From Candidatus Gastranaerophilales bacterium (GTDB taxonomy: Bacteria > Cyanobacteriota > Vampirovibrionia > Gastranaerophilales > Gastranaerophilaceae), in the NCBI GenBank assembly GCA_944325145.1, contig CALYDL010000006.1, positions 1 to 64,000 of the forward strand: a stretch of DNA of 64,000 nucleotides, in the 5' to 3' direction. This document shows, in pieces, positions 8,792 to 18,314 of this stretch. The position numbers and the translations under genes are program-made. The notes below the pieces were generated by a model. It made no database searches and was not told where the DNA came from. It saw nothing but the letters and a program-made list of their open reading frames with translations. Each line of letters starts with the position of its first letter. Within the stretch, counting starts at the first letter, position 1.

Positions 8792-9628
8792 TTAAGTGTG
8801 AAAATTTGGGTTTAACATAAATTTGATAATTAAATCATCTTTATTAATCAAAATATAATTTTCATACCTGCTTATTTTAAACTCATTTATTAATTTTATA
8901 ATATTTCTATCTTGAATAACATTTGCTCCGATAACATTATAATTTTGATTATCGATTTCTACAATTGCCCCCTTTTTTAGAGTCGAAAAAGCTTTAATTT
9001 TTTTTATTATTGCCTCAACAGAATCTGAATTTATATCTATATAATTGTCTTTTTCTTTTACCGAATAATATATAGGATTATTTATCTTGGGAAGTATTGT
9101 TTGTGGAACAAAATTATTATTATACGCTTCATTAAATACTTTCGCTTCAAGATTAAAAGCCAATTTATATAAAAGCCCTGCATCAAATTCGCTTGAGTAT
9201 GGAATTTTTATCTGTGAAATTATATTGCCTGTATCTATACCATCATCCATATAATGGCAAGTCGCCCCCATATCTCTTTTAAATAAAATCGCAGCTTGTA
9301 TAGGGTTTTTTCCTTTTAAATCAGGTAAATAAGAAGGATGAATATTTATAAATTTTTTATTTCCTGTCGATAATTTTGAAATCGGTAAAATATAAGAAAG
9401 ACCATTTGAAATAAAATAATCAAATTCAATTTTGGAAATTTTTTCTATTAAGGATATCTTATCTTCGATTAATTCATATTTTATATTGTTTTTTATTAAT
9501 TCTTTTTCAAGATATGAATTTTTATGTGCAAAAATTTTTACAACATTTAAATTTAAGTTTAACATTTCTCTTAAAACATAAAATCTGTTTCCTGCAAAAA
9601 CGTATTTGCGCATTACGCCATCTTTCAT
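8792..9628 (-). CDS. sugar N-formyltransferase (formyl-THF dependent, VioF-like)
   Basis: The 278-residue protein has the catalytic core of the methionyl-tRNA/sugar formyltransferase fold: NGLSYILP with the Asn, NIHPSYLPDLKGKNP with the His, and GATCHYMDDGIDTGNII with the Asp. The surrounding glycan genes and the absence of a tRNA-binding domain point to formylation of an amino sugar with N10-formyl-tetrahydrofolate. A VioA-like aminotransferase at 13673-14809 could supply a 4-amino-4,6-dideoxyglucose substrate; this is inference. Two ATG codons (9628 and 9613, MRKYVFAGN) are possible and neither has a strong ribosome site. Family good; substrate unknown. Confidence 0.8.
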   Translation of the reverse strand: MKDGVMRKYVFAGNRFYVLREMLNLNLNVVKIFAHKNSYLEKELIKNNIKYELIEDKISLIEKISKIEFDYFISNGLSYILPISKLSTGNKKFINIHPSYLPDLKGKNPIQAAILFKRDMGATCHYMDDGIDTGNIISQIKIPYSSEFDAGLLYKLAFNLEAKVFNEAYNNNFVPQTILPKINNPIYYSVKEKDNYIDINSDSVEAIIKKIKAFSTLKKGAIVEIDNQNYNVIGANVIQDRNIIKLINEFKISRYENYILINKDDLIIKFMLNPNFHT

Positions 9629-9664
9629 ATCACTATCACCACTTGTTCTAAATGTTTGATAAAA

Positions 9665-10600
9665 TTATTGGTTCAATATGTGCCCAATAACTCTTTTAAT
9701 GTCTTCTTCATTATACCTTTGATCCAATGGAAGAGGCAAAAGAAATTTTTGAAAATTAGATTCAAATAAATTATCTTCTAATGGTGCCCAATATTTTGCA
9801 ATATAAATTTTATTTTGAATCAATTTTTCTCTTAAGCCTTCCTTTTTAATTAAATATGGATATACCATAGGAATATCATCACAATCCAGCTTTATTTTTA
9901 ATTCATTTGAAGATTTTAAAATTTCATTATATATTTTAAAATTTTGAAGCCTTCTTTGTTTAATAAAGTCATAATCTATTCCCTTTAACAAATTGCAGGT
10001 TAAGTTAGACATCAGCTTTATATTTTTATTCAATTCAAAAGTGGCTTCTGATAATTGAAAATCATTATATGCTGCATTAGCGCCTAAATCATGCCTTTTT
10101 AAAAGAAAAAGAGACCTTTTATATGAAATATCTTGTTCAAAATCTTTATTTAAAATTTTATTACATTTTAAATAGCTGCCATCGGGCACGCCAAAAAATT
10201 TTCTAACTGAATTAAAAGAAGATAAGCCTATTTCAAGAGGAAAAAAGAAGCTTTGCGCATTATCTATAATTAAATTTTTATATTTTTGGCTAAGTTCTTT
10301 TATATTTTTTCCATTAACCCCAAAGTAATTAGTGTATAAAATAAAGTCATCTTCTTTGAATTCTTTGGTTGGCAAAAAATTTTCATCAATATTATAAAAT
10401 CTTATCTCAACTCCTTCTTCTTTAATTGTATCAGTTACTGACCAACAAGTATAATAAGGAGTATGGAGAGTTTTAATATTATTTGCACGAATAATATACC
10501 TTAAAGACGACCTGCCTGAATTTAAGGCAATGCAATCTTTAAAATAAGATTCGCCCTTTATTGTTTCAAGTTCAAAATATCCGCCAATTTCTTTATTCAT
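9665..10600 (-). CDS. divergent DegT/DnrJ-type aminotransferase homologue
   Basis: A 311-residue member of the DegT/DnrJ/EryC1/StrS aminotransferase fold, shorter than the usual ~370. Conserved landmarks are LNSGRSSLRYI for cofactor phosphate, TNYFGV, IIDNAQSFF with the PLP Asp, and SVRKFFGVPDG where the Lys would bind PLP. The departures from the canonical SxHxxK and EGG segments suggest a specialised substrate. It lies between the WbqC gene and the formyltransferase in the minus-strand operon, so a role in making a modified sugar or its side group is likely. Fold assignment is moderate to good; reaction unknown. Confidence 0.7.
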   Translation of the reverse strand: MNKEIGGYFELETIKGESYFKDCIALNSGRSSLRYIIRANNIKTLHTPYYTCWSVTDTIKEEGVEIRFYNIDENFLPTKEFKEDDFILYTNYFGVNGKNIKELSQKYKNLIIDNAQSFFFPLEIGLSSFNSVRKFFGVPDGSYLKCNKILNKDFEQDISYKRSLFLLKRHDLGANAAYNDFQLSEATFELNKNIKLMSNLTCNLLKGIDYDFIKQRRLQNFKIYNEILKSSNELKIKLDCDDIPMVYPYLIKKEGLREKLIQNKIYIAKYWAPLEDNLFESNFQKFLLPLPLDQRYNEEDIKRVIGHILNQ

Positions 10601-10612
10601 GGAATTATATTA

Positions 10613-11311
10613 TCAAATCAGGGTGTAATCTTCAAGCATAAGTTTAATTTCTTCTTTTGAATTGAACATCAAAACATCTATTATTGAAAGATTGGGAACA
10701 AACTCATTCTTAAATTGTTTATATTTAACAGGCAGCATTTTTATAAAATTTAATTTAATACATGCTTTCTCAAAATCATTTTTATTGTACAAATCCTGAC
10801 CGCCAATTGTATTAATGTAATGAGTTGAGCCCAATTGTTTATTTATTTCAATGATCCTATCTTGCGCATGCAAAGAATTATCCTTTTTAATTTGAGATGA
10901 TACTAAAATTTCAGTATTTAAGTTTAAGTAATTTTTAACCTGCTCAAGTGAATATTTAATATAACTTGTTAAATCGTCATCATTGTTCCCAATAATATCT
11001 TTGAATATGGAAAAAAAATCATCATAAAAAGGGGCTTTTTTATATGCAAGTGTTATTGTTTTTAAAAAATTTTCCCTATCCTTTTGCACAAATTTTATTT
11101 TAGTATCTTTTATTAATTTATTTTGAGAAGGTTTTTCAAGCGGTATAGAAAATAAATGTGCTTTTCCGTTAATTAAAATGGAATTCCTGTTAATATAACC
11201 ACGCATAATAAAATTAACATCATCCAGCAACACAAATTTATCAACTGCATTTAGCATTTGAAAATAACCCAAATACGGGAAAAAATACGGCTGCATTATT
11301 GCTATTTTCAT
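10613..11311 (-). CDS. WbqC family protein
   Basis: This 232-residue protein opens with the WbqC signature IAIMQPYFFPYLGYFQML followed by DDVNFIMRGYINRN. Later it has the family's conserved THYINTIGGQDLY segment. WbqC proteins occur in O-antigen and other glycan loci next to sugar aminotransferases. Their biochemical activity is not well defined, though a role in attaching an acyl or amino-acid group to an amino sugar has been suggested by context. It lies 12 bases upstream of an aminotransferase homologue, which fits that pairing. The family call is confident. Confidence 0.85.
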   Translation of the reverse strand: MKIAIMQPYFFPYLGYFQMLNAVDKFVLLDDVNFIMRGYINRNSILINGKAHLFSIPLEKPSQNKLIKDTKIKFVQKDRENFLKTITLAYKKAPFYDDFFSIFKDIIGNNDDDLTSYIKYSLEQVKNYLNLNTEILVSSQIKKDNSLHAQDRIIEINKQLGSTHYINTIGGQDLYNKNDFEKACIKLNFIKMLPVKYKQFKNEFVPNLSIIDVLMFNSKEEIKLMLEDYTLI

Positions 11312-11376
11312 AAATTACATAACCTTTGCATTAATCTTATATGTGTTAAAAATTTTTTGTTATTTAATTTAACTTT

Positions 11377-12666
11377 CTATTTTCTTGGTATCCCCGGGCA
11401 ATTGTGCATACAACCGGAGTAATCGCCATTTAAAAAATTCTTTCTTAATTTTTTATAATACGCTCCGTTAAAAATATCGTTCCAATTTATTTTGCCGTTT
11501 TTTATAAAATCTTGTATTTTGAATTCTTCGCTATAACCGCGCCAGCCACATACATTAATACAACCATTTGCCCTTATCCTTATGCAATTCCAAGGATTAT
11601 AACAAACTAATGTTTTGTTATTCACTTTGGATGTTTTATATGTATAGTGTTTTTCTTCCGTTTCGCTTATTTCAATTTTGCCGGATTCTTTTCTTGCTTT
11701 ATTTCTTTCTTCGTGAATATTTTCGTAATTTTTATCTTTTGAAAGTTCGTATATTTTTGGGTATTTGTTTTTTAATTCATCAAGACTGATTGCTTCAACT
11801 TTTTTTTCGATAGATTCTACATTGTCATATGGCATAAAAAGCTTAAAATCTAAATATACCTTGCCACTTAATAATTTTTCAAGCTCTATAAGCGAATTAA
11901 TGGCAAACATAAAACCGTCTTTATCTTTAATTGTTCCTTTGCCTCTTACATCATTTTCTCTTGTATCGAAATAAAGAATTATCTTATTTGCGCCCCATTC
12001 AAGCATTTTTTCTATAAACTGAACTGTTTCATAATAATTTGTGCTGTTTAAAACACAAGAAACACTTGGAATGAAAGCATCTAAGCCTTTAGTTTTTAAT
12101 TTTTGAATATAACCGGTAATGTTTTTTTCAATTTTTTCAAAAACTTTTTCTCCGCCAACATCGCCCCAAACGGTTCTTAAAAATGTTTCATTGTTTATTG
12201 CATTAACGGAAAAATGTACATTCATTAAATTTTTAACCGCCAAATCCTGCCATTTTTCATTGAATGCTATGCCGTTAGATTCAATTGAAATATTAATTTG
12301 GGGGTAATTTTCATTAATCCATTTTAAGTAATCATATCCTTCTGAAACGCAAGTGATTTCCCCTTGTGTTGGGATTAAAAATTTTGTTTTTGGATATAAA
12401 GGCAATAAATATTTATATAATAAATCTTGATTAATAAGTTCTTTTTTTATAAATCTTTGATCACCTTGCGAACAAAATTTGCACCTGCAGTTGCAATTTG
12501 CATTAAAACCAAGATGCAGTATTAAATCATTTGGAATTTCAATATCAAGAGATTTATCTTTTAAAATCAAATAATCTTCAATATTTTTTTTAAATTTTTG
12601 AAAATGTTTTGATTTTCTTTTTCCTCTAATTGTATCAATTGCATTTTGCACAAATTTTAAGCGCAT
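11377..12666 (-). CDS. radical SAM protein with SPASM-like C-terminal cysteines
   Basis: The protein (~429 residues) has a radical SAM core. The cluster motif is C-x3-C-x2-C (CNCRCKFCSQG) near residue 60, followed by an IPTQGE segment and IESNG for SAM binding. The C-terminus has a Cys-rich stretch (CYNPWNCIRI, NVCGWRG, CMHNCPG) typical of SPASM or twitch auxiliary clusters. It lies in a glycan locus, so carbohydrate or lipid-carrier modification is plausible, but the substrate is not evident. I start it at ATG 12666 because GAGGAG lies eight bases upstream. The frame extends to 12750 but would overlap the divergent gene start. Confidence 0.75.
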   Translation of the reverse strand: MRLKFVQNAIDTIRGKRKSKHFQKFKKNIEDYLILKDKSLDIEIPNDLILHLGFNANCNCRCKFCSQGDQRFIKKELINQDLLYKYLLPLYPKTKFLIPTQGEITCVSEGYDYLKWINENYPQINISIESNGIAFNEKWQDLAVKNLMNVHFSVNAINNETFLRTVWGDVGGEKVFEKIEKNITGYIQKLKTKGLDAFIPSVSCVLNSTNYYETVQFIEKMLEWGANKIILYFDTRENDVRGKGTIKDKDGFMFAINSLIELEKLLSGKVYLDFKLFMPYDNVESIEKKVEAISLDELKNKYPKIYELSKDKNYENIHEERNKARKESGKIEISETEEKHYTYKTSKVNNKTLVCYNPWNCIRIRANGCINVCGWRGYSEEFKIQDFIKNGKINWNDIFNGAYYKKLRKNFLNGDYSGCMHNCPGIPRK

Positions 12667-12737
12667 TTTGCTTTCTCCTCTTGCCAATTTTTCTTTAAAT
12701 AGTAGAATAAAGAAGATAGTTTTGCAAGGGTTAGTAT

Positions 12738-13676
12738 ATGAAAATAACAAAAGAGTATAGTCCTACTTTTATTAGGTATTGTGTTAAATTTTTAAATGGA
12801 AAAATAAAGATATCTTTCAAAAGAAGATTTAAATCAGGAGCACCTATTCCTTGCGATGACGTATATTATCTAAACAAACCTGTTTATCTTTCAATTTGTT
12901 CGATTTTTAAAGATGAAGCACCTTATTTAAAGGAATGGATAGAATATCACATCTTGGCAGGCGTTGAAAGATTTTATTTATACGATAATGATTCAACAGA
13001 TAATCCGCTTGAAATTTTACAACCTTATATTGATAAAGGAATTGTCATTTATCATAAAATAAGCGGTGGTTGTAAACAATATATTGTATATAGAGATGCA
13101 GTTTATAAATACAAAAAGCAAACTTATTGGATGGCAATTATTGATTTAGATGAATTTATAGTTCCTGTTGAAAAAGACGATATAAAAGAATTTTTAAAAG
13201 ATTATGAAAAATACCCAGGCATCGTAATAAATCAAGAGGTGTTTGATTCAAACGGACATAAAACAAAGCCCGATACCGGAGTAATTGAAGCTTATACAAG
13301 AATTTCAAAAGAAATAGGCAGTTGGTTAAATTCGCAAATTAAGTCCATTGTTAGGCCATCTATGGTTGATGGTTTTTGTTCAGCACACTGGGCACATTAT
13401 AAAAATCATAAACTTGCTGTTTATGCAAATTTTGTCAAAGTGCCAGAAAACACTTATGGCGCTTTATTTAACTACGCACCCTGTAAGTCGAAAATAAAGT
13501 TGAATCATTATTTTTCAAAATCAGAAGAAGAATATTTGAAAAGATGTGCACGCATAAATCCATTTGGAGGAACTCGCAAGCCCCTGCAAAGTTTCCTGAA
13601 TTTTTGCGGCGAAACAGAGCAAGATTTAACAATTCAAAAATATCTTCCAAAATTAAAAGAAAGATTAAAAAATTAA
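12738..13676 (+). CDS. GT92-like (DUF23) glycosyltransferase
   Basis: The 312-residue protein has the order of motifs seen in GT92/DUF23 transferases: LSICSIFKDEAPYLKEWIEY, then GVERFYLYDNDSTDN, then a metal-binding WMAIIDLDEFI, and a late AHWAHYKNH. The enzyme should be cytoplasmic, with a GT-A fold and a DxD-type Asp in LDLDEF-like sequence. The start at 12738 follows AAGGG with seven bases of spacing. It is the only plus-strand gene inside an otherwise minus-strand block and overlaps the end of the following aminotransferase gene by four bases tail to tail. Family confident; sugar unknown. Confidence 0.82.
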   Translation: MKITKEYSPTFIRYCVKFLNGKIKISFKRRFKSGAPIPCDDVYYLNKPVYLSICSIFKDEAPYLKEWIEYHILAGVERFYLYDNDSTDNPLEILQPYIDKGIVIYHKISGGCKQYIVYRDAVYKYKKQTYWMAIIDLDEFIVPVEKDDIKEFLKDYEKYPGIVINQEVFDSNGHKTKPDTGVIEAYTRISKEIGSWLNSQIKSIVRPSMVDGFCSAHWAHYKNHKLAVYANFVKVPENTYGALFNYAPCKSKIKLNHYFSKSEEEYLKRCARINPFGGTRKPLQSFLNFCGETEQDLTIQKYLPKLKERLKN

Positions 13677-14809
13677 TTCATCCCGTTTTGCAATTTATAT
13701 ATAATATATTCTGCTGTTTCTTTTTCTAAACTGCCATAATATGGAAGGCAAAGAACCTTGTTTTTAAGGTTGTTTGTAACGGGCAATTTTGCAAGTTTTA
13801 CCGATAAATCATTTTTATAACAGTCATAATCTGTGCATGCAGGGTAAAAATATTTTCTTGTGAAAATATTTTCTTCTTTAAACCTGTCATAAATTTCATT
13901 TCTTGATATAGGGTAATCATCTTCAATAATAATTGGGTAATATTGATAAGAATTTGTGACATTATCTGGAATTTTTGGAATTCTTATGCCTTTAATTTTT
14001 GATAATTTGTTATCATATAATTCTTTTAATTTTTGCCTTTTTTCTTGTTCTTTTCTATATATTTTCAAATTCAATAAACCAAAAGCAGCCTGAAATTCGT
14101 TCATTTTACCATTTATGCCAACTTCTTCAACAACTTCTTCATTTCTTATGCCAAAATTTCTTAAGTTGTATATTTTTCTATCCAGTGAATCATCATTATA
14201 GGTTAAAGCGCCACCTTCAATTGTATTAAAAAGTTTTGTAGCGTGGAACGAAAACGCTGAAATATTGCCAAAGGTGCCAATTCCCCTGCCATTTATTTCT
14301 GTTGAGAAGCAATGAGCAGCATCATATATAACTTTTAAACCATGCTTATCTGCAATTTTTTGAATAGCCTCAACATCGCAAGGAAAACCATAAACGTGAA
14401 CCCCTAAAATTGCACTTGTATTTGGAGTAATTAATTCTTCAATTTTATTTGGGTCAATTGTCATTGTGTTTGGTTCAATGTCGCAAAAAACGGGCTTTAG
14501 GCCGTTCCAAACAATTGAATGTGGTGTGGCAGCAAAAGTAAAAGGGGTTGTTATAACTTCACTCCCATAGGGCAAATTTAATGCTTTAATAGCAGTTACA
14601 AGGGCTATTGTGCCATTATTGAAAAGTGATAAATTTTTAACTTTTAATTCATTTTTAAGGGCAAGTTCAAGGCTTTTATGCTTTTCGCCCATATTTGTAA
14701 GCCACTTTGAATCAAAAATTTCCCTAATTTCAGAATAAACATCTTCTATATCAGGTAGCAGTGGGCTTGTAACAAATATTTTTTTATCTTTTTTAGTTTT
14801 TAACATCAT
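13673..14809 (-). CDS. VioA-like dTDP-sugar 4-aminotransferase (DegT/DnrJ/EryC1/StrS)
   Basis: A 378-residue PLP-dependent aminotransferase. Landmarks are WLTNMGEKHK, FNNGTIALV for phosphate binding, TPFTFAAT, YDAAHCFS with the PLP Asp, and SFHATKLFNTIEGG with the Schiff-base Lys. The 'SFHATK...EGG' form is shared by enzymes such as VioA that make 4-amino-4,6-dideoxyglucose, unlike the FdtB-like 'SFYPGK' form of 5876-6964. Together with the formyltransferase at 8792-9628 this could give an N-formylated 4-amino sugar; that link is inference. It is separated by 66 bases from the downstream-strand neighbour at 14876. Family certain; regiochemistry likely. Confidence 0.85.
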   Translation of the reverse strand: MMLKTKKDKKIFVTSPLLPDIEDVYSEIREIFDSKWLTNMGEKHKSLELALKNELKVKNLSLFNNGTIALVTAIKALNLPYGSEVITTPFTFAATPHSIVWNGLKPVFCDIEPNTMTIDPNKIEELITPNTSAILGVHVYGFPCDVEAIQKIADKHGLKVIYDAAHCFSTEINGRGIGTFGNISAFSFHATKLFNTIEGGALTYNDDSLDRKIYNLRNFGIRNEEVVEEVGINGKMNEFQAAFGLLNLKIYRKEQEKRQKLKELYDNKLSKIKGIRIPKIPDNVTNSYQYYPIIIEDDYPISRNEIYDRFKEENIFTRKYFYPACTDYDCYKNDLSVKLAKLPVTNNLKNKVLCLPYYGSLEKETAEYIIYKLQNGMN

Positions 14810-14875
14810 AAAAAATTCTCTAATAAAACAATGTTTAAGTCAATTAGCCAATTGTTATTTTTACAAATTTAAAAG

Positions 14876-16153
14876 CTATATCAACCCTTTTCTTTTCAAT
14901 TTTTTTTCAAGTTTATTAAAAATTGGAAGCATTATTTTATATTTTAATTTTATTTTGCGAACTTTTGGTTCTTCAACAATGATATCAACTTTTGAACTGT
15001 TGCCTGAAAGTTTAATGTTGAAAGCGCATTCTAATTGTTCTTTGATATTTTGAAATCTAAACTTTTTATCTATAATTTCATTTGAGGCAAAAACAATATC
15101 TTGCCTTAAATTTTCATTATTAAGAAGCTTTTTCACAACTTCTCTTGCTTCATATGGGTTTGTAAAGGATGGAATTTTAAGCTCAGAAAAATATTTATCT
15201 AAATTTGGTTTATATTCACTTACAAGGCAAGAATTAGATGCCATAATATCGCAAACTCTCCAGCTAAAGCCCTGCTTTGCTTGAAGATGATTTATATTAA
15301 TTCCAATTTTTGAGGAATTATATATATCTTGATTGTGTTTGAGAGAATATACAGGGGTAGGATTAAAGTTTAATATTAAATATGGCTCGTTAAAATAATC
15401 CTCTGACCAGCTTTTTGTACCAAAAATTTCAAGCCCTAAATCTGAAATATTTGAAAGGGTTTTTGTTCTGTAAAAATCAGACAGATAAAAAATAAGCTCA
15501 TTTTTATTAAAAATTTCCTCTATTTTAGAAGAATTAAAGGCAATATCATCTGCAAAAGGATTATTTTTAATTTTGTCTAATAAATTAATAAATTCTTTTT
15601 TCTCCTCGATATTTGGATTTTTTTCCAGAAATTTTACATATGGGGTTTTATTTTTGCTTGATGCAAATTTGGTTCCTATAAAACATATATTTCTTTTATA
15701 ATCCAATTTTTCATTAATGACTTCTGAAAAAAATGATGCCTGTAAAATATTCTTTTGATTAACCTTAAATTCGTTATTTAAAATTTTTGCGGATTCTTCC
15801 TGGCAAACCGCAAATTTGTACCTATCAGGTTTTTGTTTTATTGCCTCTTTATTTGAATAATACAAGGGGGAATCAACTTCATATATTAAAATTGGACATT
15901 CAAATTTATTTGAAATATCATAAAACGCATTATTAAAAAGAATTATAAGTTCAGGGTCGAACTTTTTTATTTTACAAAGTAATTCATCGGGTATTTTTTT
16001 ATAGTCAGCAGCAAATGCTTTTGTAACATAAGCTAAAACTTCACACCCTGTCTTTTTTAAGCCGTTTAAAAAACTTTCATAAAAACAAGGAATAGCAGCC
16101 TTATTTAAAGGATCATTCACGCCTGAAAAAAAAGAAACAAAAATCCTTGTCAT
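14876..16153 (-). CDS. CgeB-like glycosyltransferase (GT1/GT4-like)
   Basis: This 425-residue protein resembles the CgeB/DUF3880 type of GT-B transferase. The N-terminal half contains LIILFNNAFYD and ILIYEVDSPLYY. The C-terminal half has the typical block GININHLQAKQGFSWRVCDI, then SNSCLVSEYKP and FTNPYEAREVVKKLL. It ends with a basic ~27-residue tail finishing KKLKRKGLI, nearly the same as the tail of the adjacent GT2 protein, which suggests a common membrane or partner docking element. Start ATG 16153 overlaps the upstream stop by four bases, so the two are coupled. Family likely; specificity unknown. Confidence 0.75.
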   Translation of the reverse strand: MTRIFVSFFSGVNDPLNKAAIPCFYESFLNGLKKTGCEVLAYVTKAFAADYKKIPDELLCKIKKFDPELIILFNNAFYDISNKFECPILIYEVDSPLYYSNKEAIKQKPDRYKFAVCQEESAKILNNEFKVNQKNILQASFFSEVINEKLDYKRNICFIGTKFASSKNKTPYVKFLEKNPNIEEKKEFINLLDKIKNNPFADDIAFNSSKIEEIFNKNELIFYLSDFYRTKTLSNISDLGLEIFGTKSWSEDYFNEPYLILNFNPTPVYSLKHNQDIYNSSKIGININHLQAKQGFSWRVCDIMASNSCLVSEYKPNLDKYFSELKIPSFTNPYEAREVVKKLLNNENLRQDIVFASNEIIDKKFRFQNIKEQLECAFNIKLSGNSSKVDIIVEEPKVRKIKLKYKIMLPIFNKLEKKLKRKGLI

Positions 16154-17136
16154 ATTAGCCCCTTTTTCAAAAGTTTTTTTCTAAAGAAATTGTATAATAG
16201 ATAATAAATTCTATATTTGAGATTAATTTTCTGCAGTTTTAGTTTTACAATAGAACCCCTATTTGTTTTTAGGTAATCCAAAATTTTGTAATATTTGAGT
16301 TGTAAGACAATATCTGAAATATTAATACTTTTATTTGTTTTATCTATATAATTTTTGGAAATTTCCAAAAATTGCGGATATTTTTCATCAAAATAAGAGT
16401 ATAAGTCAGCAAAAAGGCCTGCATTTAAAATATTTCTTTTTAAATCGCTGGAACCTGCATATATGCCGTCATATGTTTGCCTATATACAGTAGTTATTGA
16501 AGTAGGGAAATAAAATGCATTCCCTGTTGACAAATGAAGCAAATTCCTAAAAGTATCGCCTCTGAAATGGTTAATGTCAATAAAATTGATTTCTGAATTA
16601 AGTTTATCCGGAATTCCATTCGCAAAAACCGTATTTCTAAAAATTGTGGCGCCTGTACAGCCTATATATGAAGGAGCTTTTAGAAAATCTTGAAAAGTAA
16701 TGTTTTTTTCTTGCTTGATGTCAACAAAAGGTTTTCTTGAATTGATATCATATTCATTTTGAATATAGGCATTGGTTGCATAAATTGAAAAATCTTTGTT
16801 TTTTTCTAAAAAATTTAAGCCATTTTGAATAAAATTTTCATCTATCCAAAAATCATCAGGGTCTAACACTGTGAAATATGGCGTTTTTGTTAATTCATAA
16901 GCTCTTAAAACGTTTTTATAAAGTTTTTGATTAACGTTTGATTCCAACAATGTTATTTTATTTGGATATTTTGCCTGATATTCCTTAATAATTTCGATGC
17001 TATCATCTGTCGAATGGTCATCTGGGATAATTAAATGAAAAGAATAGCTTGTTTTTTGCATAAATATTGAATCAAGACATTCTTTAATATATTTTCCTCT
17101 GTTATATGAAGGTACAATAATTGTTAAATCTTGCAT
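16150..17136 (-). CDS. family 2 glycosyltransferase
   Basis: A 328-residue GT2 transferase with LTIIVPSYNRGKYIKECLDS, IPDDHSTDDS and VLDPDDFW, the last holding the metal-binding DxD. The C-terminus is a basic amphipathic stretch ending KKLLKKGLI, shared with the following CgeB-like protein. The start at 17136 follows a GGGGAAA site and overlaps the end of the dehydrogenase-like gene by 13 bases. It should work in the cytoplasm as part of the same glycan operon. Family certain; donor unknown. Confidence 0.9.
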   Translation of the reverse strand: MQDLTIIVPSYNRGKYIKECLDSIFMQKTSYSFHLIIPDDHSTDDSIEIIKEYQAKYPNKITLLESNVNQKLYKNVLRAYELTKTPYFTVLDPDDFWIDENFIQNGLNFLEKNKDFSIYATNAYIQNEYDINSRKPFVDIKQEKNITFQDFLKAPSYIGCTGATIFRNTVFANGIPDKLNSEINFIDINHFRGDTFRNLLHLSTGNAFYFPTSITTVYRQTYDGIYAGSSDLKRNILNAGLFADLYSYFDEKYPQFLEISKNYIDKTNKSINISDIVLQLKYYKILDYLKTNRGSIVKLKLQKINLKYRIYYLLYNFFRKKLLKKGLI

Positions 17137-17879
17137 TTGTTTCCCCTAAAACTTTCATTCAATTTTGCTGTAATATCTATCATTTCAGAAACAGGAAAAT
17201 CTTTCATTGCAACCTTAAAAGCGTTAACATCTTTTGGAAAACATTTGCCACCATACCCTGTTTTGCCATCTGGCCCGGGGACATAGGTGTGGGTATCATT
17301 AATGTATCCGCTCAAAAGCACACCCTGTTGAACTTTATTGTAATCAAGAGACAATTTTTGGCAAATGTCATAAATACCGTTAAAATATGTCACTTTAACA
17401 GCGCCAAAGACATTGTGGGCATATTTTGTAATTTCGGCTTCTAAATTTGACATTTCAATATATTGCTTGCCGATAAAAATATTTTTTAATAAATCATGGC
17501 ACCCAGTATATATCATTTTTTGAGCGCAAAAATCTTCCCATGCGGTTCTTTCTGTTAAAAATTCAGGCATAAAGAAAATTTTTTTATTTAATTCTTTCGA
17601 TAATTTGTCGCAAGTTCCGGGTAAAAGTGTAGTCCTTATAAAAATTGGAATATCAGGCAAGCCTGAAATTATAGATTTTAACAATGTTAAATCTTGGGTG
17701 CCGTCATTTTCCGTTGGGATGTGAAGGCTGATAAAAACAATATCCGCTTTTTGCAAGTCATCGTTATAACCTTTTGGTGGGTCTGAAACTAAGACTTTGC
17801 AAGATGGACTATTTTCTTCCAACCATCTTTTCATTACTCCGCCAATTACGCCGCATCCAATTATTCCTACATTAATCAT
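17124..17879 (-). CDS. short UDP-glucose/GDP-mannose dehydrogenase family protein
   Basis: The 251-residue protein has an N-terminal Rossmann NAD site (VGIIGCGVIGG), TTLLPGTCD, PEFLTERTAWEDF and the catalytic-Cys segment GYGGKCFPKD near residue 213. These are the hallmarks of the two-step UDP-sugar 6-dehydrogenase family. The family is normally about 400-450 residues with a third, UDP-binding domain, and this protein stops soon after the catalytic Cys. It may be a natural short form with altered chemistry or a degraded gene, although the reading frame is clean and the start fits the operon spacing. Family sure; activity uncertain. Confidence 0.75.
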   Translation of the reverse strand: MINVGIIGCGVIGGVMKRWLEENSPSCKVLVSDPPKGYNDDLQKADIVFISLHIPTENDGTQDLTLLKSIISGLPDIPIFIRTTLLPGTCDKLSKELNKKIFFMPEFLTERTAWEDFCAQKMIYTGCHDLLKNIFIGKQYIEMSNLEAEITKYAHNVFGAVKVTYFNGIYDICQKLSLDYNKVQQGVLLSGYINDTHTYVPGPDGKTGYGGKCFPKDVNAFKVAMKDFPVSEMIDITAKLNESFRGNKCKI

Positions 17880-17891
17880 TTATTCTACCTT

Positions 17892-18314
17892 TTACTTGTA
17901 TATTGCATTGCTGTTAATATCTTTTGTAACAACGGCTCCTGCTGCGATTAGGACATTTTCGCCGATTGTAACTCCTGGAAGTATCGTTGCATTTGCACCA
18001 ATGCTAGCACCCTTTTTAATTACGATTGGTTCTAACTTAAAATTTTTATTCTTTGATTTTGGGTATTTGTCATTACAAAATGCAGCATTTGGCCCAATGA
18101 AAACATCATCTTCAATTGTGATGCCGTCATATAATGAAACACCGTTTTTAATTGTTACATTATCGCCAATTTTAACATCATTTTCAATAAAACAATGAGA
18201 ACAAATATTGCAATTTTTGCCGATAACAGCCCCTTCTAAAACAACTGAAAATTGCCAAATATTTGTATCTTCACCTATATTTTTTGTTTGAACATCTGAT
18301 AGAGGATGAATCAT
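17892..18314 (-). CDS. fdtC: FdtC-like sugar N-acetyltransferase (left-handed beta-helix)
   Basis: A 140-residue acyltransferase built almost wholly of hexapeptide repeats (IGKNCNI, VKIGDNV, ITIEDDV, IGANATI, IGENVLI). It begins [20 protein letters not shown], as in FdtC/QdtC and WbpD-type enzymes that acetylate the 3-amino group of dTDP-3-amino-3,6-dideoxyhexoses with acetyl-CoA. The active-site His region is not the strict WbpD form, so the acyl group is only presumed to be acetyl. Its ATG overlaps the end of the FdtA-like gene by four bases, and such a pair is typical of this pathway. Confident at family level. Confidence 0.82.
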   Translation of the reverse strand: MIHPLSDVQTKNIGEDTNIWQFSVVLEGAVIGKNCNICSHCFIENDVKIGDNVTIKNGVSLYDGITIEDDVFIGPNAAFCNDKYPKSKNKNFKLEPIVIKKGASIGANATILPGVTIGENVLIAAGAVVTKDINSNAIYK

